A stretch of DNA of 64,000 nucleotides from Herbaspirillum sp. alder98 (GTDB lineage Bacteria; Pseudomonadota; Gammaproteobacteria; Burkholderiales; Burkholderiaceae_D): NCBI RefSeq assembly GCF_020179755.1, contig NZ_JAIUCY010000012.1:62001-126000 (forward strand), read 5' to 3'. Shown piece after piece: positions 1-8,539 of the stretch; position 1 is the stretch's first letter, and every line of letters starts with the position of its first letter. A program made the translations under genes and the position numbers. A model generated the notes under the pieces. It saw nothing but the letters and a program-made list of their open reading frames with translations, ran no database searches and was not told where the DNA came from.

Positions 1-305
1 TTCGGCCTGCATCCCCAGTTGCTGCAGCTGGGCGAATGGCGCGCCGCGCAGGCCGGCACGGGCAATCTGATAGAAGTAATGGCGCAGCGCAAACAGGCTG
101 CGCATGAAGGTGCCGGCGTTCATGTCGGCGTGACTGCCGTTGTCGACCAGCGACACCAGGCCGGGCTTGGGATAGAGCGTCAATTCCTGGTACAGGCTGC
201 GCACCGCCAAACGCGCCAGTTGGCGGCAGAAGCGGTTTCCCTGCGCCGTCACCGTCAGCGGCGCGGGTGACGCGCGCACCTGCGATGAGCGACTCAGGCC
301 GTGCA
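1..305 (-). CDS. mdcB: Triphosphoribosyl-dephospho-CoA synthase MdcB (partial, N-terminal part)
   Basis: The first about 101 codons are present; the rest lies beyond the left edge. MdcB/CitG proteins make 2'-(5''-triphosphoribosyl)-3'-dephospho-CoA from dephospho-CoA and ATP, the precursor of the prosthetic group of the malonate decarboxylase acyl carrier. The family signature is visible: PKPGLVS at about residues 46-52 and DNGSHADMNAG at about 55-65, followed by the FMRSLFALRHYF helix. The ATG at 305 overlaps the end of mdcG by 12 bp, so translation is probably coupled. Its place directly after mdcG supports MdcB rather than CitG. Confidence 0.88.
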
Positions 306-992
306 TGACTGCTCCTGCTCAGGTGCACAATGCAACGCGTCGATACGTTCCAGCCTGACGCCGCGGGCGCCCTTGACCAGCACCCGCGCAGCGGGCTGGT
401 CGGCCTGCGCCCATTCCTTCCAGGCCACCGCGTCGCCGCCGGCAAAGAGGATTTCACCGTCCAGCGGCAAGTGTCTGGCATGGCGCTGCAATAAGCGTAT
501 GCCCTGCTCCAGCGCGCTGCTATCCGACGGCTGCCACAGCAGATCGATGTCGGACTGTGCCCTCAGATACGGCTGGCCGGTCAGCACTTGCCACGACAGC
601 GAACCGAACACCCGCAATGGCAGCCCGGCCTGCTGCAGCGCCAGCAGCGGCAGATGCCATGGCCCTGGCAATGCGGGCTGGGCTGCGATCACCTCGGCCA
701 GCGTCAGCGGGGCACGTAGCCGTTGCACATGCGCTTGCGGCACCCGCACCGCGATGCGCAGCTTGTCGCCATCGACGTCGGGCGGCAGCGCTACTGCGGC
801 GCAGACTTCATCGGCGCCGGCATCCGGGTCGGCGCGTCGCAGCACCAGCGGCCACTGTTCTTGCTGCCAGCGCTGCAGCGCCTGACGTTCGCGCGCATCG
901 GCGGCGGCCGACTGCACCTGCGCCCAGCCGGCGTCATCGAGCCAGACCAGGTGGTGACGTTGCCGCAGTGCGGCCGGCGGGCAAGACATCAC
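294..992 (-). CDS. mdcG: Malonate decarboxylase holo-ACP synthase MdcG (phosphoribosyl-dephospho-CoA transferase)
   Basis: This 232-residue protein is expected to transfer the phosphoribosyl-dephospho-CoA group onto the acyl carrier MdcC. A nucleotidyltransferase-like active site is visible: GSLSWQ at residues 130-135 and SDIDLLW at 147-153, matching the G-S-x(n)-D-x-D arrangement of the MdcG/CitX-type transferases. Length is normal for MdcG. The ATG overlaps the mdcE stop in an ATGA, and the 3' end overlaps mdcB, so it sits within one polycistronic unit. Confidence 0.9.
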   Translation of the reverse strand: MMSCPPAALRQRHHLVWLDDAGWAQVQSAAADARERQALQRWQQEQWPLVLRRADPDAGADEVCAAVALPPDVDGDKLRIAVRVPQAHVQRLRAPLTLAEVIAAQPALPGPWHLPLLALQQAGLPLRVFGSLSWQVLTGQPYLRAQSDIDLLWQPSDSSALEQGIRLLQRHARHLPLDGEILFAGGDAVAWKEWAQADQPAARVLVKGARGVRLERIDALHCAPEQEQSCTA

Positions 993-1747
993 TTGAATGG
1001 CACGTCGTCGGCCACGGCATCGATCACGTGCTGAGCCAGTCGACGCCCGCCGCGTTCCAGCCCAGCGACCGCGCGCCGGTCGGCCGAGCGGTCGACCGCC
1101 AGCGCCTCGCGCAGCGACTGCGCCAGGTCGCCGCTCCAGATATCGGCCACGCCGCCCATGCGCAGATAGTTTTCGGGGCCGGGGGCGAACACCGGGTTGT
1201 TCCGGGCCAGTTCGGTCAGCCGCTCTTCAGGCACCTTGGTGATGCGCGCCATGGCCGGCAGGCCCATCACGCGGATGGTCGCCTCCGGCAACGCATAGCA
1301 GGCGTCGGCGATCAGGCCGCTGGTGATGAAGCCGCCAGAGAGCGCCTGGTCGTATACCAGGCCGATGACCCGATGGCCGCTGCGGCGCGCCAGCTCCACG
1401 CATTTGCCCAGGTGCGCCATGTAGCTGTTGATGCCCAGCATCTCGTCGCGGTGACGCAGGCGCTGCCCTTGCGTGTCGACCAGGATCACGATGGCGCGCC
1501 CCGGATGATCACGCACCGTGGCCAGGATCGCCTGAGCCTGGGCCAGCGCGATCTCGATGCCGATCGGGGTATGGCCGGTGGTGCCGACCACGGTCACGGT
1601 GGCGCCGTCGACCTGGGCGCTGCCGGACAGGAAATTGTCGCGCTCGCCGATGGCATGCCCTTGCGGGAACAACTGCTGCGCCAGTGCGCGCCAGTCGACC
1701 TGGGTCGGCGCAGTGGAAGGGGCAGGATTGACTGCTGATTGCATCAT
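989..1747 (-). CDS. mdcE: Malonate decarboxylase gamma subunit MdcE
   Basis: MdcE forms the carboxyltransferase/decarboxylase part with MdcD and releases CO2 from malonyl-S-ACP. The 252-residue product has the crotonase/carboxyltransferase fold signature, with a helix-capping SGGF at about 137-140 followed by ITSGLIADACYALPEAT. The frame stays open well upstream of this start. The ATG at 1747 was chosen because it follows the mdcD stop (1758) closely and has an AGAGGA ribosome-binding site just upstream; a second ATG follows immediately. It overlaps mdcG by 4 bp. Confidence 0.92.
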   Translation of the reverse strand: MMQSAVNPAPSTAPTQVDWRALAQQLFPQGHAIGERDNFLSGSAQVDGATVTVVGTTGHTPIGIEIALAQAQAILATVRDHPGRAIVILVDTQGQRLRHRDEMLGINSYMAHLGKCVELARRSGHRVIGLVYDQALSGGFITSGLIADACYALPEATIRVMGLPAMARITKVPEERLTELARNNPVFAPGPENYLRMGGVADIWSGDLAQSLREALAVDRSADRRAVAGLERGGRRLAQHVIDAVADDVPFK

Positions 1748-1757
1748 ATTGGTCCTC

Positions 1758-2648
1758 TCAGGGGCGCACGCGGTAGGGGTCGACCAGGGCCACGAAGGCG
1801 TCGGCCTCCAGCATGGCCAGGTCTTGCGGCGCGGCGATGCCCAGCGCCCGCCAGATATCCTGCGGATCGGCTGCATCGCCGAAGCGCTCCAGGCGCTGTT
1901 GCAGCATCGCCTGCTCGGCCGCCAGGCCTTCCAGGGTAAGCGCGCTGGGGCCTGCCGCGCGCAGGGCCTGGATGGCGGCGCCGCGAAAGGCGTCGATGTC
2001 GTCGGCCACCAGCGCCTGGCAATCACCGATCAGGTAGCGATGCTTGCCGCCGGTGGTGCGCCAGACCAATGCCCGGTCGCGCGAATCGAATTCCTCGACG
2101 CCGTTGGCGGTCTCGATCACCTCCGGGCCCGACATCGCCAGGCGCCCTTCTTCGGACATGATCACCGCATCGGCGCAGCGCGCCACGATGCCCATGCCGC
2201 CGAAGCAGCCGTTGGAGCCCCCCACCAGCACCACCACGGCAATGCCGGCGGCGCGCGCCTCCAGCACCGCGCGCATCACTTCGGAGACCGCGATCAGGCC
2301 GGCATTGGCTTCGTGCAGGCGCACCCCGCCGCTTTCGACCAGCAACACCACTCCGTCAGCCTTCTTGCGGATGGCGCGCTGGAGCAAGCCGACCAGCTTG
2401 GCGCCATGCACCTCGCCGACGGCGCCGCCCATGAAACCGCCTTCCTGCGCGGCAGCCATCACGTGCAGGCCGTCCAGGCGACCTTCGCCGACCACCACGC
2501 CGTCATCGAACGACACCGGCGCATCCAGCTGCCCCAGGTGCGGGCTGACCACGCGCTGCGCCGGCGGCAGCAATTCGGTGAAACTGCCGGCGTCGAGCAC
2601 CTGCACGATGCGCTCGCGGGCGTTGGCTTCGAGGTAGCTGGCGCTCAT
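1758..2648 (-). CDS. mdcD: Malonate decarboxylase beta subunit MdcD
   Basis: This 296-residue protein is the other half of the malonyl-S-ACP decarboxylase. It carries acyl-CoA carboxyltransferase motifs: ESGGVRLHEAN at about 105-115, and an oxyanion-type glycine-rich segment GSNGCFGGMG at about 144-153. The start overlaps the mdcC stop by 4 bp (ATGA), typical of coupled subunits needed in fixed ratio. The stop is 10 bp from the mdcE start. No missing motif or frameshift was seen. Confidence 0.93.
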   Translation of the reverse strand: MSASYLEANARERIVQVLDAGSFTELLPPAQRVVSPHLGQLDAPVSFDDGVVVGEGRLDGLHVMAAAQEGGFMGGAVGEVHGAKLVGLLQRAIRKKADGVVLLVESGGVRLHEANAGLIAVSEVMRAVLEARAAGIAVVVLVGGSNGCFGGMGIVARCADAVIMSEEGRLAMSGPEVIETANGVEEFDSRDRALVWRTTGGKHRYLIGDCQALVADDIDAFRGAAIQALRAAGPSALTLEGLAAEQAMLQQRLERFGDAADPQDIWRALGIAAPQDLAMLEADAFVALVDPYRVRP

Positions 2649-2959
2649 GGCTGGTCCTCCAGCATGACTTGCACCGCCTGGTCCAGCCGCAGGCTGACCA
2701 CCGCCGGGGTGGCCCCCATGTCGTTGATGGCGATGCGGGTATCGGCCAGTTGCCAGCGGCCGAAGAAGTCGCCGATCACGGCTTGCCAGATGGCGCCGAA
2801 ACCGCGCGCGGCGGTCTTGATCTCGATGCTGCAGCCGCCGTCCAGCGCGGCATGCTCGATCAGCACTTCGAGGTTGCCCGAGCTGACCACGCCGACCAGT
2901 TCCGGCGCCGGCTTGAGGCGACGGGTGCCGCCGTCAAAACGATAATTCAAGGTTTCCAT
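2645..2959 (-). CDS. mdcC: Malonate decarboxylase acyl carrier protein MdcC (delta subunit)
   Basis: This small 104-residue carrier holds the 2'-(5''-phosphoribosyl)-3'-dephospho-CoA group. The attachment site fits the segment VVSSGNLEVL at about 24-33. By comparison with the family pattern S-G-D-L-E-V, Ser27 is the likely modified residue; here Asp is replaced by Asn. An AGGA ribosome-binding site precedes the ATG. It lies 21 bp after mdcA and overlaps mdcD by 4 bp. Confidence 0.92.
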   Translation of the reverse strand: METLNYRFDGGTRRLKPAPELVGVVSSGNLEVLIEHAALDGGCSIEIKTAARGFGAIWQAVIGDFFGRWQLADTRIAINDMGATPAVVSLRLDQAVQVMLEDQP

Positions 2960-2980
2960 TGCAGTTGTCCTGGAGCGTGC

Positions 2981-4648
2981 TTACCAATTGCGAAAGCGCT
3001 TGGGTGGCTGGTACAGGCCGCCCGAGGCGCGTACCAGGTCTTTCATGTTCTTGGCCGCCAGCAGGTCGCGGGTGGCCAGTCGCTTGTCGATGCCGAGGTC
3101 TTCGGCACGCCGGATCACACCGCGGTCGCGCAGGTTCTCGACCATGCGCCGGTCGCGCCCCAGCCCCACCGGGGTATAACCTGCCACACCCCGGATGGCC
3201 TGCTCGCGCTCTTGTTCGGTACGGCACAGCAGCAGGTTGGCAATGCCTTCTTCGGTCAGGATATGGGTCACGTCGTCGCCATAGATCATCACCGGCGGAA
3301 TCGGCATGTTGGCCTGTTCGGCCAGTTGCCAGGCGTCGAGCCGTTCGACGAAGGCCGGCTGCATGTGCTCGCGGAAGGTTTCCACCGTCTGCACCACCAG
3401 CTTCTGGCCGCGCGGGATGGTGTTCTTGCCGGCCCGCGCCTGCTCGCCGGCCTTGAGCCAGGCCGGGCTGGCATGGCGTCGGCCGCGGGCATCGGCGCCC
3501 ATGTTGGGGGCGCCGCCGAAACCGGCGATGCGGCCCAGCGTGGCAGTCGACGAATTGCCCTGCAGGTCGATCTGCAAGGTCGAGCCGATGAACATGTCGC
3601 AGCCGTAGTGGCCGGCGGTCTGCGAAAAGGCGCGGTTGCTGCGCATCGACCCGTCGGGACCGACGAAGAAGACGTCGGGACGGGCGCGGATGTAGTCTTC
3701 CATCCCCAGTTCGGAGCCGAACGAATGGATCGATTCGACAAACCCGGCCTCGATGGCCGGGATCAGCGCCGGGTGCGGATTGAGCGCCCAATGCTTGCAG
3801 ATCTTGCCGCGCAGTCCGAGCGACTCGCCATAGGTCGGCAGGATCAGTTCGATGGCGGCGGTGTCGAAACCGATGCCGTGGTTCAGGCGCTGCACGCCGT
3901 ACTCGGCATAGATGCCCTTGATGGCCATCATCGCCATGAGCACCTGGATCTCGGAAATCTGCGCCGGGTCACGGGTGAACAAGGGTTCGATGTAATGCGG
4001 CGTGGGCGCCTGCACCGCAAAGCTGACCCAGTCGGCCGGGATGTCGATGCGCGGCAAGGTGTCGACGATCTCGTTGACCTGGGCAATCACGATCCCGCCC
4101 GAAAACGCGGTGGCCTCGACAATGGCCGGCGTATCTTCGGTGTTGGGTCCGGTATAGAGATTGCCGTGGCGATCGGCCGCCTGCGCAGCCACCAGCGCCA
4201 CGCGCGGGGTCAGGTCGATGAAGTAGCGACCGAACAGTTCGAGATAGGTGTGGATCGCCCCGATGTTGAGCTTGCCGCTCGAGGCCAGCTTGGCCAGCCG
4301 CCCCGCCTGCGGGCCCGAGAACGAAAAGTCGAGTTTGGAGGCGATGCCTTTTTCGAACACGTCCAGGTGCTCGGGCAAGGCCAGCACCGAAAACAGCATG
4401 TGCAGGTCATGCACCCGGGCCGGGTCGAGCGCGGCCAGGCTGCGGGCCAGGAAATCGGCCTGTTTCTGGTTGTTGCCCTCGACACAGACCCGGTCGCCCG
4501 GCTCGATCACCGCATACAGCAGATCGGTCAGTTGCGCAGCGGCGACCAGCTTGCCGCGCAACTGGCCACCCAACGCATTTGCGGCGCGCTGCAGGCGGGC
4601 GTCGCGATTCTGCCCGCGCGCATTCCAGACGCGTTCGTTACCACTCAT
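2981..4648 (-). CDS. mdcA: Malonate decarboxylase alpha subunit MdcA (acetyl-S-ACP:malonate ACP transferase)
   Basis: MdcA swaps the acetyl group on the carrier for malonate, giving malonyl-S-ACP and acetate, the first step of the cytoplasmic cycle. The 555-residue product is full length for the family. It contains the CoA-transferase-like stretches of MdcA, for example FGSELGMEDYIRARPDVFFV and FGGAPNMGADARGRRHASPAW. It begins 2 bp after the stop of the TRAP permease gene, so transporter and enzyme genes form one operon. That arrangement argues strongly that malonate is the transported substrate. Confidence 0.95.
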   Translation of the reverse strand: MSGNERVWNARGQNRDARLQRAANALGGQLRGKLVAAAQLTDLLYAVIEPGDRVCVEGNNQKQADFLARSLAALDPARVHDLHMLFSVLALPEHLDVFEKGIASKLDFSFSGPQAGRLAKLASSGKLNIGAIHTYLELFGRYFIDLTPRVALVAAQAADRHGNLYTGPNTEDTPAIVEATAFSGGIVIAQVNEIVDTLPRIDIPADWVSFAVQAPTPHYIEPLFTRDPAQISEIQVLMAMMAIKGIYAEYGVQRLNHGIGFDTAAIELILPTYGESLGLRGKICKHWALNPHPALIPAIEAGFVESIHSFGSELGMEDYIRARPDVFFVGPDGSMRSNRAFSQTAGHYGCDMFIGSTLQIDLQGNSSTATLGRIAGFGGAPNMGADARGRRHASPAWLKAGEQARAGKNTIPRGQKLVVQTVETFREHMQPAFVERLDAWQLAEQANMPIPPVMIYGDDVTHILTEEGIANLLLCRTEQEREQAIRGVAGYTPVGLGRDRRMVENLRDRGVIRRAEDLGIDKRLATRDLLAAKNMKDLVRASGGLYQPPKRFRNW

Positions 4649-4650
4649 GG

Positions 4651-6000
4651 CTACTTTGCTCCCATCAACAAGTCAGGCAATCCGGTCGCAATGCCGGGGA
4701 AAAGACATAACAGCACCACCGCCAGGAACATCAACGCCAGGAACGGTATGGTGCCCTTGATCACGTCACCCAGCGCAATGTCGGGTGCGATGTTCTTGAT
4801 CACGAACAGGTTCAATCCTACCGGCGGATGGATCAGGCCCATCTCCATCACCACCGTCATGACGATGCCGAACCAGATCAGGTCGAAACCGGCGGCCTTG
4901 AGCGGCGGCAGGATGATCGGCGCGGTCATCAGGATGATCGACACCGGCGGCAGGAAGAAGCCCAGCACGATCACCATGAACAGGATCACGGCCAGCAGCA
5001 GCCACTTCGACAGATGCAGGTCGACCACCCACTGCGCCGCCGACTGGCTGATGTGCAGGTAGCTCATCACATAGGAATACAGCAGCGACATGCCGATGAT
5101 CAGCAGCAGCATGCCGGATTCCTTGATGGTGGCCGAGAGAAACGGCGCGATCTCGCGTGGCTTGTAGATGCGATACACCACCGCAATCAGCAACAGCGCC
5201 AGCAAGGCCCCCAGCCCGGCCGTCTCGGAGGGCGTGGCCAGGCCGCCGTACAGCGCCACCATCACACCGATGAGCAACACCACGAAGGGCAACACGCGCG
5301 GCAGCATCTCGACCTTTTGCGCGAGCGTGAACTGCTCGTCGTCGAGGTAGGCCGACTTGACGCCGCCGGCACTGTAGATGGCGTGCGCCAGCTTGTACTC
5401 CTTGTGGGCGCGGTACATCGCATAACCCGCAAACAGCAGCACCAGCAACAGGCCGGGCCCGATACCGGCCAGGAACAGCCGGCCCAGCGACTGCTCGGCC
5501 GCCACCGCGTACAGGATCATGGTGATCGACGGCGGCAGCAGGATGCCCAGCGTGCCACCGGCGGCGATGATGCCGGCCGCGAAACCGGGCGAATAGCCAC
5601 GCCGGCGCATCTCGGGAATACCGGCCGAACCGATCGCCGAGCAGGTCGCCGGCGACGAGCCCGCCATCGCCGCAAACAGCGCGCAGGCGAACACGTTGGC
5701 GATGCCCAACCCACCCGGCACCCGGTTGAGCCACACATGGATCGCCGAATACAGGTCGCGCCCGGCCGGCGAGCGCCCGATGGCGGCGCCCTTGAGGATG
5801 AACAAGGGAATCGACAGCAAGGTGATCGAGGCAATCTCTTCGTAGACGTTCTGGGTGACGGTGTCGAGCGACGAGGCCGGCATGAAGAAGTACATGAAGC
5901 CGGTCGCCACCACCCCCAGCGCGAAGGCAATCGGCATGCCCGAGCACATCACCACGATGGTGATGATGCCGTACAGAGAACCCAGGACGAGCGGACTCAT
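4651..6000 (-). CDS. TRAP transporter large permease, DctM type (probable malonate uptake)
   Basis: The 449-residue protein is almost entirely hydrophobic, with about 12 likely membrane segments, as in DctM/TRAP large permeases. Recognisable TRAP-M stretches include AGSSPATCSAIGSAGIPEM and IPLFILKGAAIGRSPAGRDL near the N-terminal third, and the C-terminal LNLFVIKNIAP. The ATG at 6000 was chosen over the longer open frame because the protein then starts with a normal first membrane helix and lies next to the dctQ stop. TRAP transporters use a Na+ or H+ gradient with a periplasmic binding protein. The mdc genes downstream suggest malonate as substrate, as in rhizobial MatPQM. Confidence 0.88.
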   Translation of the reverse strand: MSPLVLGSLYGIITIVVMCSGMPIAFALGVVATGFMYFFMPASSLDTVTQNVYEEIASITLLSIPLFILKGAAIGRSPAGRDLYSAIHVWLNRVPGGLGIANVFACALFAAMAGSSPATCSAIGSAGIPEMRRRGYSPGFAAGIIAAGGTLGILLPPSITMILYAVAAEQSLGRLFLAGIGPGLLLVLLFAGYAMYRAHKEYKLAHAIYSAGGVKSAYLDDEQFTLAQKVEMLPRVLPFVVLLIGVMVALYGGLATPSETAGLGALLALLLIAVVYRIYKPREIAPFLSATIKESGMLLLIIGMSLLYSYVMSYLHISQSAAQWVVDLHLSKWLLLAVILFMVIVLGFFLPPVSIILMTAPIILPPLKAAGFDLIWFGIVMTVVMEMGLIHPPVGLNLFVIKNIAPDIALGDVIKGTIPFLALMFLAVVLLCLFPGIATGLPDLLMGAK

Positions 6001-6575
6001 GGGGCCTCCTGGCGGACCGGCGCAGGAACGGTGCCGGTGAGGCGCACCAGCACTTGCACCAGCAATTGCAGCGTCAGTACGCTCATGCCCAGCGCCATCA
6101 TCGAATACGGAATCCACAACGGTGGCGCGAAGGTCGACGAGGTGGTCTGGCCGTCGACCCATGCTTCGTGAAACAGCGTCCACGACTTCCAGGCAAAGAA
6201 GGCGCAGAACACGAACGACAGCACGTCGCACAGGAACAGCCGGACCCGGTTGACCGCCGCCGGCAAGATCCCGGCCAGCGCCTCGATGCCGATGTGACCG
6301 CGCAGCGACTGCACGTAGCCGGCGCACAGAAAGATCACGCCCACCAGCATGAACACCGAAGCCTCATCCTGCCAGTCGGTGGGCTGGTGAAAGAAATAAC
6401 GCACTACCACCGAATAGGTCAGGATGGCCGAGGTCACCACCAGCGCGATCATCGCCAGCAGCACGGCGGCACGATGGAACACCCCCAATGCCGCCGCCAG
6501 CCACGCCACCGGCGCGCTGGCCGGCACCGTGGCCGGGGCGGCGCTGGCGCCGGGCATCTCGAAGCCGTGACTCAT
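5997..6575 (-). CDS. TRAP transporter small permease, DctQ type
   Basis: The 192-residue integral membrane protein has four predicted helices: VFHRAAVLLAMIALVVTSAI, a helix around FMLVGVIFLCAGYVQSLRG, RLFLCDVLSFVFCAFFAW, and MMALGMSVLTLQLLVQVLV. This is the usual DctQ topology. DctQ pairs with DctM to form the membrane complex. The ATG at 6575 overlaps the dctP stop by 4 bp, and the gene end overlaps the dctM start by 4 bp, so all three are coupled. Upstream in-frame codons exist but overlap dctP and look unreal. Confidence 0.87.
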   Translation of the reverse strand: MSHGFEMPGASAAPATVPASAPVAWLAAALGVFHRAAVLLAMIALVVTSAILTYSVVVRYFFHQPTDWQDEASVFMLVGVIFLCAGYVQSLRGHIGIEALAGILPAAVNRVRLFLCDVLSFVFCAFFAWKSWTLFHEAWVDGQTTSSTFAPPLWIPYSMMALGMSVLTLQLLVQVLVRLTGTVPAPVRQEAP

Positions 6576-7594
6576 AGTGTCTTCTCCGCCAGCTTGAGCA
6601 GGTTGGCGCAACTGGCGTTGCGGGCGGCGAAGTCTTTCCAGGCGGTATTGCGGGCGATGTCCTGCCACTTCTTGACCACTTCCGCATTCAGGTCGACCAC
6701 CTTGGCGCCGGCCTTCTGGTAGACCTGGGCCACGGCCACGTCGTCGGCCTGGGCGGCCTTCATGGCGAACTGTTCCATCTCGGCGCCGACGGCCATGATG
6801 GCGGCCTGCTGGTCCTTGGGCAGGCGCTCGAACACCGCCTTGGAAATCATCAGCGGCTCGAACATGTACCAGTAGGCCTTGTCGCGTCCGGTGGTCAGGG
6901 CCTTGGCCACTTCTTCCAGGCGGAACGACATGAACGAAGTCGACGAGGTCATCGCCGCATCCATCGCGCCGGTCTGCATGGCGGCATAGATTTCATTGGA
7001 CGGCAGGGTCACCACGGCGGCGCCGACTTCCTTGAGGATCAGGTCCATCTCGCGCGAGCCGCCGCGCACCTTCATGCCCTTGGCATCGGCCGGGTCGACG
7101 ATCGGCTTGCCGCGCGAGGCGACGCCACCGGCCTGCCAGATCCAGCTGACGATGACGATGCCCTTCTCGCCCAGGATGCGCGCCAACTCACGGCCCACTT
7201 CGGCGTTCTTCCACGACGCCCCTTGCTGGTAGGACGTGACCAGTCCGGGCATGAGGCCGATATTGGTCTCGGGGACTTCGCCGCCGGCGTAGTTCAGCGG
7301 CACCAGCGACATGTCCAGCGCGCCCTTGCGCAGCGCCGAGAACTGGGCGTTGGTCTTCATCAGCGACGAACCCGGATAGATCTCGAACTTGAGCGCGCCA
7401 TTGGTGCGCTCGCTGACCTGCTTGGCAAAGGTGCGCACCAGGCGATCACGAAAATCGCCTTCGGTGATGGTGCCGCCGGGGAACTGGTGTGAAATCTTCA
7501 GACTGCTGCTCTGGGCCTGTGCCAATGGCCATTGGGCCGCCAGCGAGGTGGCCGCCAGCGTGCCCAGGAAATGTCGGCGCGTGATGCTGTTCAT
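6572..7594 (-). CDS. TRAP transporter substrate-binding protein, DctP type (probable malonate binding)
   Basis: This 340-residue periplasmic solute-binding protein begins with a Tat-like signal (TRRHFLGTLAATSLAAQWPLAQA), including a twin arginine. The DctP-family pattern is present: GGTITEGDFRDRLVRTFAKQ, then FEIYPGSSLMKTNAQF, and the GLKVRGGS-like stretch seen here as GMKVRGGSREMD, whose Arg normally contacts the substrate carboxylate. The ATG at 7594 follows a strong GGAGGAG site. The upstream in-frame extension has no signal character. It is the first gene of the malonate operon and is divergent from a GntR regulator. Confidence 0.9.
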   Translation of the reverse strand: MNSITRRHFLGTLAATSLAAQWPLAQAQSSSLKISHQFPGGTITEGDFRDRLVRTFAKQVSERTNGALKFEIYPGSSLMKTNAQFSALRKGALDMSLVPLNYAGGEVPETNIGLMPGLVTSYQQGASWKNAEVGRELARILGEKGIVIVSWIWQAGGVASRGKPIVDPADAKGMKVRGGSREMDLILKEVGAAVVTLPSNEIYAAMQTGAMDAAMTSSTSFMSFRLEEVAKALTTGRDKAYWYMFEPLMISKAVFERLPKDQQAAIMAVGAEMEQFAMKAAQADDVAVAQVYQKAGAKVVDLNAEVVKKWQDIARNTAWKDFAARNASCANLLKLAEKTL

Positions 7595-7655
7595 CTTGGT
7601 GTCTCCTCCAATTGGGAATGTTGATGCCCCGTCGTGTGTTTTTATGGACGCATCG

Positions 7656-7691
7656 TGTATACAATTTCTTCCCAAAAGAATACATTGTCAA
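7656..7691. promoter_or_regulatory. Putative GntR operator in the divergent malonate/regulator promoter region
   Basis: TGTATACA at 7656-7663 is a perfect 8-bp palindrome inside the AT-rich 150-bp divergent region. A related half-site, ATACATTGTC, follows at about 7680-7689. FadR-type GntR regulators commonly bind short palindromes of the TGTATACA kind, and the adjacent gene is such a regulator. Assignment is inference; no clear -35/-10 pair was identified for either direction. Confidence 0.45.
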
Positions 7692-7745
7692 GCAGAACTC
7701 GGCATCTAACGAGATGCCCCCGCAAGATATTGAAGGAAGTGCAAG

Positions 7746-8414
7746 ATGGAAAACGCCAAGACCCGCTCGGAAAGCCTGCGTGAGTCGATCGAGGAATTGA
7801 TCGCCGTGGGCAAGCTGGCGCCTGGCCAGCACCTCGACGAGACCTCGCTGGCCGAGCAGTTCGGCGTCTCGCGCACGCCGATTCGCGAGGCGCTGATCCA
7901 GCTGGCGTCGATGGGAATCGTCGAGTTGCGCCCGCGACGCGGCGCCATCGTGGCCGAGGTCGGGCCGGACAAGCTGATCGAGATGTTCGAGGTAATGGCC
8001 GAATTCGAGGCGATGTGCGGACGGCTGGCGGCGCGCCGCATGACCGCCGACGAGCACGCGGCCCTGCGCGCGGCGCACCTGGCGTGCCAGGCGGCCCGCG
8101 ATGGCGCCGATCCGGATGCCTATTTCTATCTCAACGAGGCGTTCCACGACCGCATCTATGCGGGCAGTCACAACAGTTTCCTGGCCGAGCAGGCGCGCGC
8201 CCTGCACCGTCGCCTGCGCCCGTACCGACGACTGCAGCTGCGGGTACGCGACCGGCTCCGGATGTCGTTCGACGAACATGCCGCAGCGGTCGACGCCATC
8301 ATCGCCGGCGACGAAGAAAAGACCATGGAAGTGCTGCGCCACCACATCATGATCCAGGGCCAGCGCTTCGCCGACCTGGTGGCGTCACTGCACCAGCTCA
8401 AGACGGCGGCCTGA
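7746..8414 (+). CDS. GntR family transcriptional regulator (FadR/FCD type)
   Basis: The 222-residue protein has an N-terminal winged helix (LAEQFGVSRTPIREAL at about 35-50, then the wing ELRPRRGAIV). An all-helical C-terminal FCD domain follows, with likely metal-binding histidines in NEAFHDRIYAGSHNS and DEHAAAV...LRHHI. AAGGAAG lies 6 nt before the ATG. It is divergent from the TRAP-mdc operon, so it is probably a malonate- or malonyl-CoA-responsive regulator of it. Many mdc clusters instead carry the LysR-type MdcR; the choice of a GntR protein resembles rhizobial MatR. Ligand identity is inference. Confidence 0.88.
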   Translation: MENAKTRSESLRESIEELIAVGKLAPGQHLDETSLAEQFGVSRTPIREALIQLASMGIVELRPRRGAIVAEVGPDKLIEMFEVMAEFEAMCGRLAARRMTADEHAALRAAHLACQAARDGADPDAYFYLNEAFHDRIYAGSHNSFLAEQARALHRRLRPYRRLQLRVRDRLRMSFDEHAAAVDAIIAGDEEKTMEVLRHHIMIQGQRFADLVASLHQLKTAA

Positions 8415-8539
8415 CGCCCTCTGCGGGTGGCATCGAAGATTTTTCGTTCGACTTCAGGGGAATTATCGGACTTCTGTGATGCAACAATCGTCACGCGACA
8501 TCGACAATACGGGCTTTTCAAGATCCTCCAAGGAACCCC

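Noticed and set aside
2669..5062. A 797-codon open frame on the plus strand, opposite mdcC, mdcA and dctM
   Set aside because: It is antisense to three confidently identified genes. High GC leaves long open frames on the opposite strand, and the translation has no domain pattern.
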